From Bacteroidota bacterium (GTDB lineage: Bacteria; Bacteroidota; Bacteroidia; Flavobacteriales_D; Crocinitomicaceae), in the NCBI GenBank assembly GCA_016866255.1, contig VGMY01000002.1, positions 1 through 64,000 of the forward strand: a stretch of 64,000 nucleotides of DNA. Reading direction: 5' to 3'. Below the pieces are notes generated by a model. The model saw only the letters and a program-made list of their open reading frames with translations, did not search any database and was not told the origin of the DNA. Positions 19,001 through 25,870 of this stretch are shown here, piece after piece. A program made the position numbers and the translations under genes. Position 1 is the stretch's first letter. Each line of letters starts with the position of its first letter.

Positions 19001-19753
19001 TTGCACGAAATATCCCAAGGCTGTACTGGATTCAATAGTTTCATCTCTGGCAGAAAACACCTCACCAATTATGATTTCCTCCAATCCAGAGGCTTGTTTT
19101 AAGTACCTTAGCCATTCCACCATAAAGGCTTCATAAGACACATTTTCTAATTCAAAGGATTTTCTAATATATCCCTGTTCAGGCACAACAGGAGGTGGGA
19201 CTAAACGCTCCAAGCTGAATGGAGTAAGCTCAATTTTTTCAGGACTTACCGATTGTGTTTTCGGATTCCAATCCGAAAATGTGAGTTTTGAATTTATATC
19301 AAGTGCAGAAAGGGCAAGTTGAATTGAAATTCCATCAAACAACAGGTGATGATACACTAAACAAAAATACTGTCCAAACTTGGTTTCAATGAGATATATG
19401 TGAAATAGTGGCGGTTTTTGAACGTTAAACGGATGATCCTGTTCTAGAACCCATGTGTTAACTTGCTCAACATTCGTAAATTCAGGTTTATGGATGATCG
19501 AAATAGGGTTAAATGAATTTTTTAGTCGAATTCGTATGGGGTTGTTTTGCTCGTAGAGGTAGCAATCTTTTAGGCGTTCAATTGAATCAATCCAACGTTT
19601 GATTTCGACTTCGCTTAACCGTTTATTGGTTAATGCCAGTATTGCATATTCTACATAGCTGGAAGTGTCATTGGTAGATTGAAAAACCAAAAGGCTTTCC
19701 TCGATGGGGGTTGTTTTATATGCTTTTTGTATATCGTCTTTAGAAAATCTCAT
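13055..19753 (-). CDS. NRPS B: C-A(Thr)-T-C-A(unassigned)-T-C
   Basis: A 2232-residue NRPS. C1 has YHHLLFDGIS (near 136). A1 has YTSGTTGIPKG (near 513), FDFSTWE, NMYGITETT, YKSGDLAW and GRRDRQVKIRG. T1 has NGGDSILAIRL (near 876). C2 has HHHLILDGWS (near 1061). A2 has HTSGSTGEPKG (near 1476), FDASFHE, NFYGPTETH and GRKDDQLKIRG. T2 has VGGNSILLMKM (near 1848), and a final C3 has YHHILLDGLG (near 2008). Hand-read pocket codes: A1 is D-F-W-N-I-G-M-V-H-(K), identical to the standard threonine code. A2 is D-A-H-G-V-T-F-V-I-(K), which matches no code I know, including the usual Hpg codes. C3 has no A or T domain after it and must work with the first carrier of NRPS C. The acidic tail EDLFDDFDF may be a docking peptide. 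The start overlaps the NRPS A stop as TAATG. Confidence 0.96.
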   Translation of the reverse strand: MRFSKDDIQKAYKTTPIEESLLVFQSTNDTSSYVEYAILALTNKRLSEVEIKRWIDSIERLKDCYLYEQNNPIRIRLKNSFNPISIIHKPEFTNVEQVNTWVLEQDHPFNVQKPPLFHIYLIETKFGQYFCLVYHHLLFDGISIQLALSALDINSKLTFSDWNPKTQSVSPEKIELTPFSLERLVPPPVVPEQGYIRKSFELENVSYEAFMVEWLRYLKQASGLEEIIIGEVFSARDETIESSTALGYFVQTWPIRVHSDLSSEQLAQTRQAIKAKATGWVKDHYTPNAFDHCWVVEPSLNAGIEAYFYSKPHYVLTIVLSPKGNNLTVNFCWNLEKIDRDAALEICTSFVQSLTLQCAPKLRLTHHEPRLHSLLARWEEMVQHFPLNVAIEDHLGTVLNYIELDEESDRLAARLTIKKGACVGVYTSYSASIPIAFLAILKRGGIYVPLDPTVSADRREFIIENAGIEVIISDLNPSFKGNIIDPTKRSNHTNYERINNELTDTCYLIYTSGTTGIPKGCAVNHLNLLNLFEGSKTLFSFKPEDRWILAHSYGFDFSTWEIWGALLNGAKLFIPDRKEVQDTFKFHKLLQEKRVNILNQTPKSFYNLMLVDKDLDQLTHIDYVIFGGDKLHSNRLTAWMKTYPNMSIVNMYGITETTVHVTFHKVQPELQSNIGMALPGYEICLMNEEGTMVPPGFLGEIYVYGKGVCNGYYQNPLLTEEKFAENELGRHYKSGDLAWQIGDSYYYLGRRDRQVKIRGFRIELGEIENSLKQTVNQCDFTVLFIDEKLIAFYKGGVTDLTPDRFRGILADYAIPSLLIQVPEFPLNQSGKIDEKALMASITKTSRANAISPWSAYFKEILGSNIDGSRSFLQNGGDSILAIRLINRLKKEGFQLSVQELFSENPIDELNPINISAAANTEDFVKAFHEKKQLNYSPEHFYFPLLESQQGILFDCLKSENPSLYVEQLTYEISSKYRPDDLYRAYQQVCEAQPLLRSRIARKQENYLMEVATDHRIDCQILHDVDFESFKTHDFERGFNLEQNLTRLSIIPGAEVHRIIWTHHHLILDGWSLGIFSQQMLQALENKKLVSSDSFIAFCCKQSLSSLPSSYWREQLDQQENDPLIPYLGARHQEKEYQKTTAFIPFTEFQKLQQLNLSQHGFMLAAWSSFLGLLFDKKALHIANVISLRDESAMEEMGMYIRSLPFQLSFNSNHSFIEFSAKVFAKSQIDQANANAPMNAYLKGNQFNHLFVFENYPVDYSTLEHYGIRIGAFQERTGASWSTIVYPKEGGFELAILHETRFYASKYVHQILRHFSRWLSDLVWDQPMSKSISAFSPTPLISGEIVQHSTTSVLDLLMRESINPILIGTSRITYTKCWSEAELLARNLKIIPGEAVGIDVQSTYHFTQCILAIWMAQGVACPVDRRYPAQRKNFIFHNSEVRIILQSNSSEITLEHRDIAAFSHGTEASFILHTSGSTGEPKGVIQTHACLINLISWNARSFELNQNEVILQLSSFGFDASFHEVLLAMALGATLVEVPLEDRLDAQKIRANILQHKATLGWIPARLLNAVLEGDSNFFEACTSLKNIVTTGEALVIGGELKSYLERSTIRLLNFYGPTETHVITAQPVNASQAITQPSIGKVLPNTTLALMVNGAPVPEGLPGEIWATGDHLAIGYLKDEQQTQLKFPIFHEQRFYATGDWAFIDEDKKFHFIGRKDDQLKIRGFRVEPLEVERLLTEIDEIKECCVLVHQNALHAFVVTSLALEALRSKAHEGMPDFMVPEVFHPLTAMPMNSNGKADRGMLKELIKPMVQSSVDLNRNLLSIQCWIDVLGHDQFNITDRFDQVGGNSILLMKMQAWLEKKAGCFVSVKSLIEHNTPNLLENLLQNERSFRDVLLPSAFPLNNLQRAILLTELANDWGGQSPFILRFTVKLQQIISETRWKEAVGAVLVQFPYLTYGLDQVYDPKNTAWTQTENSNKVFTEDYFSQWSDPLIRFRYINSSNIELVYHHILLDGLGMNVLLNRLLDHLDDKTVNYGNPNERLLNTHPKKTAFNVQTLSKRAVKLFTEISGEEYQSVQLHCKGNALSNREFWLISVAVAHQAPLIAYANVNQHPGIPGMFTELDAFSIDLLSETEIPWNKEELTTSIVANYQMLEIPQEWVEKVEVSEPTITKYPFEWQFIDYGNRIEITLYTADGSTGQVIFDAWRQRISNALFNKSTVATNKEDLFDDFDF

Positions 19754-22473
19754 TAGCAGTTCAAAATTCCGAGGATATCATCCATGTCAAGGTCATCAAT
19801 ATTTATTTCATGTGATGAGTCAAGGTCGTTTTTCGAATTTTCTTCTTCAAGCAACGTTTTTATATATGGTTTTGCCATTACTTTCTGTGTAGGGACATGA
19901 ATTCCTTTGATCGCAAGCTCATTACAAAGAGAAAGCAAATCTATGCTATTCCATCCATATGCAAGTAGGGAATCTTCCGAGTCACCGTATGCTTTTTCAA
20001 AAGTTTTTAATACCCGGTATATCGCCTGTTCTCTTTCAGTTGCTTTCGGCTGCCATTGTTTCCGAGATTCGCGATGGATTGAAATCTGTTTGCTCAAGGT
20101 TTTCTTATCGATTTTTCCATTTTGATTTATAGGCCAACTTAGATTAAATTGAATAAGATCTGGCTGTTGGTATGGTGTAATATGTTGAGATAAATATGCC
20201 CTTATCTCGGATTCGCTTAAGTTCAGTTCATGGAGTAACACGCTCGCGCCGTTCATTCCAAGCACACAACATTGGGTTAATACTTTGAGTGAAGCGATTA
20301 AATGTTCTATTCGTCGAGCCGGAATTCTTTTCCCATTTACTTTGATAAAGTCATCTTGCATCCTTCCAGAAATTATAAGTCCATGGATCGGATGAATGAA
20401 CGCGCGGTCCCCCGTTTTATATCCAAGTGTCCCGTCTTCATGCGCAATGTATCGTTCGGTTTTCAATAACGGAGTACCAACGCAAGTGCCTGAAATGTGT
20501 AATTCTCCCCACATACCCATTGGAACGATATTTCCTTTTGGTCCATGAACCGTAAATTGCTGGTCCCCGAGCGGGGCTCCAAGTGGAAATTGATGCTTCA
20601 TGTCAAGAAGCGGGTAAAGCGCAGAGTCAATGCTTACTTCGGTTAATCCATAACTATTATAGATGTGAATTCCTTCCAACTCCTTAATTGCGTTGTATAA
20701 GGAAAGCGTAATGGCTTCTGAACCACAAACTAAATGCTTTAACCCTTCCAGTTTTGGATTGTTTTTAAGAATGAGTTGTATAAATGAGGGTGTGGATTCA
20801 AGATGGCTAACTTGGTGCTTTGAGATGAGTTGACTAATCATATGTGGTGATAAGCGTTCACTTTCTGTTGCAAGAACTAGGGTGCTCCCAAGAAAAAGGC
20901 TTCTAAATAAATCTCCGAAAAACACATCAAATCGCATGTCTGCAAGAGAAAGATGTATTGCGTTTTCATTTATGTTTAAGCGATTTTTCCAATCAAATAA
21001 CAAGGTTTCAATACCCGCTTTCTGTATTAATATTTCTTTTGAGTCTCCGCTACTTCCAGACGTTTCAGCTAAATAAAGAAACGGGCCTGAAGGTATTTGA
21101 ATTTCTTTTGGTTTTGTAAATGAAATTATTCCACCATGTTTCCATTGCTTAAGAATCTTTACAATGGTTTCAATGTTCCTATTTGGTGATAAAAATATGA
21201 TAGGCGATTCCTTTTGTTCTGTCCTTATTCGTTTTTTAAGTTCCCCGAAAGTTATTGATTCATCTGCACATATAATCGCGGTTTGATTATCCTTTGCCTT
21301 TTCGAACAGGCTCCAAAATTCAATGTTATTTTTTAGATCCTTGGTTAACTGAGCCTTGGGTAAATTTAGTTCAGGATCTTTGCCGTCAAGAAGTGCTAAT
21401 ACGCCATTTAAATAAGCGTTCACGAAGAAGCGCCAAAACGATATATCAGCAAGATCTGTACGCACGTCGAATGAGAGCCGAAGAGATTCTTCACCAAATT
21501 CCAGTACATGCATTGAAATAATATTCTCATCCACTGAGGTGGGGAGAAAAGTAAAGCTTGCCTGAAGTTCGTCTGTATTTTTCTCGTACGCTTCTTTCTG
21601 GTATGAAAACAGTGCGTTAAATGCCGTACTTTTTCGCTCCTCGGATAACCACTTTAATAAAGGGTATTCTTGATTTCTAAAACAGTTTTTTATTACGGTA
21701 TCCAAGTCGCTGATTTTGGAAATAGGAACGTGACTTACGGGGAGAAAATTCACGCGTGTCAAAAAATTTTGCTTCTCAATTTTACCACTTCTGTTGCGCA
21801 ACGCCATTCCGGTTTGAATTGGAATACCCATGGCTGATTCAATCTGATCGAGAAAGTGCTGAAAGCACCCTAACAACAGGGTTGAAAAGTTAAGTTGTTG
21901 TTCCTTGCATCGTTGTATTATTTCACGTTTTCTATTCGGAGATACATTAATGGAAATTCGCTCAATTGGTCCCAATCCAATGGGCTCGATGATTTTTATG
22001 TCCCCAAAATCCACCGTTTTTGACGGGGTTTCCATACCATAACCGTTGCTTATTGTTCTCAACGGTTGTTTTCCTTCATATATACACTTCAGTTCTTCCC
22101 AAAAGATTTGAAAACTATGTGCATCTGCCAGAGCATGGTGCAACGACAATTTTAGTGTAATTTCCTGTTCAACGGTGAATAAACTAACAGCCCATAATCG
22201 ATCAATTGACAACTCGGGTAATTCCTTATTTTCGTAACTTACAATTCCCGTTTGATTTTTTTCAATAACCCATGTTGTTAAATCTTCACTTAACCGCAAG
22301 TATGGCCATTCGCTTATTTGTAATAATTCTTCAAGGGCTTTAACAAGTTTATCGAAAGATGCGTTCTTAATGATTGCTATTCCAAACAATTGGTTACTCA
22401 AGGAACTGCCGTAAGCTTGCTCTTGGCGAATAAATAACTCTTGATATGGAAGTACCTGAGTTGGGATTTTCAT
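19753..22473 (-). CDS. NRPS A: C-A(Orn)-T
   Basis: A 906-residue single-module NRPS, first in the run. The C domain (1-370) has LHHALADAHS near 114, with Ala replacing the usual Gly after the catalytic Asp. The A domain (about 385-800) is divergent: A3 reads ETSGSSGDSKE instead of TSGTTGxPKG, A5 is NSYGLTEVS, A8 is GRMQDDFIKVNGKR, but A10 (NQNGKIDKK) is intact. The carrier reads AYGWNSIDLL near 838 and keeps the serine. The hand-read pocket code D-V-G-E-V-G-S-I-D-(K) differs at one position from the ornithine code DVGEIGSIDK of gramicidin and tyrocidine synthetases. A C domain ahead of the first A domain suggests acyl-starter (lipo-) initiation or an upstream partner elsewhere. The tail INIDDLDMDDILGILNC is acidic. 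The ATG is 12 bases after the stop of the preceding secreted-protein gene. Confidence 0.94.
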   Translation of the reverse strand: MKIPTQVLPYQELFIRQEQAYGSSLSNQLFGIAIIKNASFDKLVKALEELLQISEWPYLRLSEDLTTWVIEKNQTGIVSYENKELPELSIDRLWAVSLFTVEQEITLKLSLHHALADAHSFQIFWEELKCIYEGKQPLRTISNGYGMETPSKTVDFGDIKIIEPIGLGPIERISINVSPNRKREIIQRCKEQQLNFSTLLLGCFQHFLDQIESAMGIPIQTGMALRNRSGKIEKQNFLTRVNFLPVSHVPISKISDLDTVIKNCFRNQEYPLLKWLSEERKSTAFNALFSYQKEAYEKNTDELQASFTFLPTSVDENIISMHVLEFGEESLRLSFDVRTDLADISFWRFFVNAYLNGVLALLDGKDPELNLPKAQLTKDLKNNIEFWSLFEKAKDNQTAIICADESITFGELKKRIRTEQKESPIIFLSPNRNIETIVKILKQWKHGGIISFTKPKEIQIPSGPFLYLAETSGSSGDSKEILIQKAGIETLLFDWKNRLNINENAIHLSLADMRFDVFFGDLFRSLFLGSTLVLATESERLSPHMISQLISKHQVSHLESTPSFIQLILKNNPKLEGLKHLVCGSEAITLSLYNAIKELEGIHIYNSYGLTEVSIDSALYPLLDMKHQFPLGAPLGDQQFTVHGPKGNIVPMGMWGELHISGTCVGTPLLKTERYIAHEDGTLGYKTGDRAFIHPIHGLIISGRMQDDFIKVNGKRIPARRIEHLIASLKVLTQCCVLGMNGASVLLHELNLSESEIRAYLSQHITPYQQPDLIQFNLSWPINQNGKIDKKTLSKQISIHRESRKQWQPKATEREQAIYRVLKTFEKAYGDSEDSLLAYGWNSIDLLSLCNELAIKGIHVPTQKVMAKPYIKTLLEEENSKNDLDSSHEINIDDLDMDDILGILNC

Positions 22474-22485
22474 ACCATCATTAAA

Positions 22486-25400
22486 TTATTCAACACGCAC
22501 TAACACTTTACTTACGTTTTGACCCATATAGCTACACTGCAACCAATAGGTCCCATAAGCCATTCCCGAGGTATCTAAGGTAAAGGGAGAAAGCGGATTT
22601 TGAATTTCTTTAAGTTTCCTGCCCGCCGCATCGTAAAGCACAAAGGTGAAGGCTTTGTCGTTCGGCAAATTATGCACCACTGTCGGATTGTTTTCGAAGG
22701 GGTTGGGCTGAATTCCCACTTGAATGCTGCCCTCGGTAATCTGCAACGTCTGCGAGGATTTTCCTACACAGCCAAGCGTGTCGGTAACGGTCATTTGAAC
22801 GGTATAAATTCCCGGAACGGCATACACATGCACTGCTTGCAGCCCATTGCCCCAAGGCGTTTGGTCTCCGAAATCCCAAAGGTATTGGCTGCTCGTTCCG
22901 TTGTTCCCGGTAAAGGTATATTCGATGCCATTACTACTCGGGTCGAAGGTACTGTCCGGCGCCGAAATTCCAACGTTCATAGGAAGATTGCGCTCGCATC
23001 CAAAGGCATCGCTCACTTCCAACAGGTAAGGACCAGGAGTTGTTAACGTGATTTCTGGAGTTTCAGGGCCCGGTTTCCAGTTGTAACTGTATAAGGGGTT
23101 GTAAGGAGCGGTATAGGTGATTCCCACACAAACCGTGGTATCTTGAGGAATCTGCACCGTGGGTAATTCCGCTTCAAAGGGCGCCAAGGTTTGGTCGATC
23201 CACGTGAGCCGTTGGTACATGAACACCTTCAAATTAAGCACTTGCTGGGGGTAAGGCACACCGTTCAGCGTCTGCCATATGGCAAAATTACGCTCAGCGG
23301 GTCCTTGGTACAACAAGTTCGCAGTGCTATCGATGTAGGCCATGAATTTTCCGTTCGAAAGTTCATTTTCCCGTAGGCTGAACCATCGGCAGGCCAGTTC
23401 ATGCTGGTACACGCTGTCCGTGTACATTTTTGACCACCAAAAAGGGAAGGGCCAAAGTGGATGGCAGTTCTGCCATACCCAACCCGAGGATGGTGGGGAG
23501 TCCATCGCGCGGTCATAATCCCATGGCGGACCAATGCATAATTTCCCTCCGTCGGTGTCTTTTTCCTTGTACATATAGGTGCTGCGTCCGTAGCTGTCGT
23601 AGTTCATCGTGAATTCGTTGACAATCAAAAAGTCAATGAAAGTGCTCACATCAATCCAAGCTCGGTAACCCAAGGAATCGTTCGTGAAATTCGCACCGTT
23701 CAAGGCATTTTCAAACGAATCAACGTATGTTTTGATGTAATTTCCTTGTACCGGTAAAATGCTGTCGCTCTTGGGGTAAACGTATTTAAATTCAACGGCA
23801 TGCGGGGACGTGGCATTGTTAATGGGAGGATACACGGAATTCCAAGCACCGGGTTCTCCGTTAATGTTCATTTCGATGATGTACCCGCCGGTAAGGGCAC
23901 TTCCAGCCGTATCGGCTGAGGTCATTTTTGCAATATCCACACGATGCTTATCGCGCTTGACTTTTTCAGTGAGCGTGTACACTCCAATATAGTTGCCGTC
24001 GAGGAAGATTTCACAATGTTTTGTTCGAGGAGCGTAGCGTCCCATTTTTCGGGCAAAGTAATAGGCAACGCTGTTTTTTAGCAGGGTGTTATCCAAATAC
24101 TCGGCCTTGAAAATCCAATCGTTCTCGGCAGGTAATCCCAAAAGGGAGGTGTCAATTTTGTTGCCTTGTCCATCAATGAGGTCGAAATCGTAATTTTTCT
24201 TAGGGTAATAAGGCCCAGTAAACCCTTGCCACTCCGCCAGGATGTTTCCTTCGTAGGAGTAGATTGTATCGTTGCTGTAATTCAATTGCCCCAGCCCATG
24301 GTCAATGATTTCCATTTTCACCGGAACTTTCACGTTGTTGTTGATGGGGTTACTCAAGGTGGTTAACTTGACAATGGGCAGCACACTGCTCATGGCTCCA
24401 ACGTAGGTAATCATGAAGGGGATATTTCCGTCGCATGCGGTATCCGCCCAATTGACTTTCACCCATCCATTCCCCGTGTTCCCGGTCATCGTTCCACCGC
24501 TGGGATTGGGCATCGTAGCATTTCCAGCGATCGTTACGCCATTCATTACCCCGCCAATATACGAAGAGCCACCGCCGCCGCCATCGTCGTTATAGGAAGC
24601 GCCACCGCCGTAATATCCACCACCACCACCGCCGCCATCACCTGACTTATGTCCTCCCTGACCTAGGCTTCCAGCACCTTGACCCGCTCCTCCCGCATTT
24701 TGGGTTCCTCCTAATCCGCTCCCGTTATTTCCGTTAAGACCTCCTCCTTCGCCGGCGGGCGTCCCACAGCAACCCGTTCCACCACCGCCACCGGCTACTA
24801 AAATGCGATCGCCCAAGGCGTTGCCTCCAAAACGCACATCGCTGGCACCGCCACCACCACCGGAGCAGCCAACGTCACCCGCGTTTCCTCCACCGTTCCA
24901 TCCTCCGCCTCCAGCCACTGTACAATTGGCCCCTTCACCGCCAACAAAAATGGACAAGGTTTCTCCTGTGTTGAGGTATTTTGTTCCTTTGGAATAGCCC
25001 CCCTTGGCACCGGTTTGACCGTCGTCACCGCCTTGCGCACCCCAGGTTTCTAGAGTGTAGATTCCCGAGGTAGGCGCCGTAAACGTTTGAGGACTTCCCG
25101 TGTAGGAGTAGGTTTGAGCGTTGCCTATATTCTGACCGTAGTCAATTCGAACAACGTAAGGAACGCCAGCCGCCAAAAGTACTTCCAAATCGGCTTGTTC
25201 TCCGCAATTCAAGTTGTTGTCGTTGTAGTACATGGCTCCGTTGCTTGAGCCGCTGTAATCGACGTTCTGACAGGAGTTGTAAATCCATAATCGGGTATCA
25301 CAGGTTGTGATTCCACAGGTGCTGAATGAATAAATCCCAGTAGAATCGGGGGTGAATTCAAAAAATCGCTGGTTATTAGGGGAAAGATTCAATCCCAGAT

Positions 25401-25794
25401 TCGCGCTCAGCGGATTCTCACAAATCGTTCCCGGGCCGCAATTAAAGGAATGCGATGCTAGGGTGGCAAATTGTCCTCCCGAAGCTACTTGATTGCCATT
25501 CAAGGTGATGACATACGATCCCAATCCATAGCCGCAGCAGATTCCGTCGCCGTAACTGTCGTGAATATCGAAGCGGATGCACGAACTGCTGTCCACACAA
25601 ACGGTGTCGCTGAGGTAGGTTCCTTGGGCAATTTCAGTACCGTTGGCCAACAAGTTCCACGTTGTTTCGTTGGGGTAGTCGTCCGGTACGATCGTAATTT
25701 CCAAGGGCCATTCTCCAGCAGGGCATTGCGCTAGGTTCCGATGCATCCCAAACAACACACACACTAGAAGTAGGAACAGGTAGTTTTTTTTCAT
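22486..25794 (-). CDS. Secreted CotH-domain / glycine-rich / PKD protein with T9SS type A sorting domain
   Basis: A 1102-residue exported protein with an N-terminal signal peptide (KKNYLFLLLVCVLFG). Residues about 25-125 form a Cys-containing surface module (DSYGDGICCGYG). A glycine-rich domain follows, with many GGGG runs between roughly 245 and 445 (nucleotides 24480-25060, low complexity). A CotH-kinase-like domain covers about 490-860, with FLDGNYIGVYTLTEKVKRDKH and the acidic motif PPWDYDRAMD. A PKD domain has YLWDFGDQTPWG, and the C-terminus is a T9SS type A sorting signal (IQPNPFENN ... GTYWLQ). CotH proteins are atypical kinases or adhesins in spore coats and fungi; in this phylum the role is unknown. 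It stands 12 bases upstream of NRPS A and may share its message. Confidence 0.87.
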   Translation of the reverse strand: MKKNYLFLLLVCVLFGMHRNLAQCPAGEWPLEITIVPDDYPNETTWNLLANGTEIAQGTYLSDTVCVDSSSCIRFDIHDSYGDGICCGYGLGSYVITLNGNQVASGGQFATLASHSFNCGPGTICENPLSANLGLNLSPNNQRFFEFTPDSTGIYSFSTCGITTCDTRLWIYNSCQNVDYSGSSNGAMYYNDNNLNCGEQADLEVLLAAGVPYVVRIDYGQNIGNAQTYSYTGSPQTFTAPTSGIYTLETWGAQGGDDGQTGAKGGYSKGTKYLNTGETLSIFVGGEGANCTVAGGGGWNGGGNAGDVGCSGGGGGASDVRFGGNALGDRILVAGGGGGTGCCGTPAGEGGGLNGNNGSGLGGTQNAGGAGQGAGSLGQGGHKSGDGGGGGGGYYGGGASYNDDGGGGGSSYIGGVMNGVTIAGNATMPNPSGGTMTGNTGNGWVKVNWADTACDGNIPFMITYVGAMSSVLPIVKLTTLSNPINNNVKVPVKMEIIDHGLGQLNYSNDTIYSYEGNILAEWQGFTGPYYPKKNYDFDLIDGQGNKIDTSLLGLPAENDWIFKAEYLDNTLLKNSVAYYFARKMGRYAPRTKHCEIFLDGNYIGVYTLTEKVKRDKHRVDIAKMTSADTAGSALTGGYIIEMNINGEPGAWNSVYPPINNATSPHAVEFKYVYPKSDSILPVQGNYIKTYVDSFENALNGANFTNDSLGYRAWIDVSTFIDFLIVNEFTMNYDSYGRSTYMYKEKDTDGGKLCIGPPWDYDRAMDSPPSSGWVWQNCHPLWPFPFWWSKMYTDSVYQHELACRWFSLRENELSNGKFMAYIDSTANLLYQGPAERNFAIWQTLNGVPYPQQVLNLKVFMYQRLTWIDQTLAPFEAELPTVQIPQDTTVCVGITYTAPYNPLYSYNWKPGPETPEITLTTPGPYLLEVSDAFGCERNLPMNVGISAPDSTFDPSSNGIEYTFTGNNGTSSQYLWDFGDQTPWGNGLQAVHVYAVPGIYTVQMTVTDTLGCVGKSSQTLQITEGSIQVGIQPNPFENNPTVVHNLPNDKAFTFVLYDAAGRKLKEIQNPLSPFTLDTSGMAYGTYWLQCSYMGQNVSKVLVRVE

Positions 25795-25810
25795 GGAAAG
25801 CCCTTAACTA

Positions 25811-25818
25811 CAAAGATA
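25811..25818 (-). promoter_or_regulatory. -7 box for the CotH-domain gene (possibly also NRPS A/B)
   Basis: The minus strand reads TATCTTTG, a full TAnnTTTG match 17 bases before the ATG at 25794. I see no comparable box in the 12 bases before NRPS A, so this promoter may also serve the NRPS genes downstream. Confidence 0.5.
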
Positions 25819-25870
25819 CGATTATTAAACTTATGTTAATTTAGGGGCTGCAAACTTAAAACCTCATTAC

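Noticed and set aside
22600-23046. Plus-strand 148-residue ORF within the CotH-domain gene
   Set aside because: Shadow of the sorting/PKD region read in reverse; no signal peptide or domain.
24480-25060. GC-rich GGN repeats suspected as a CRISPR or tandem repeat array
   Set aside because: It is a glycine-rich protein domain with irregular units; no fixed repeat length or spacers.
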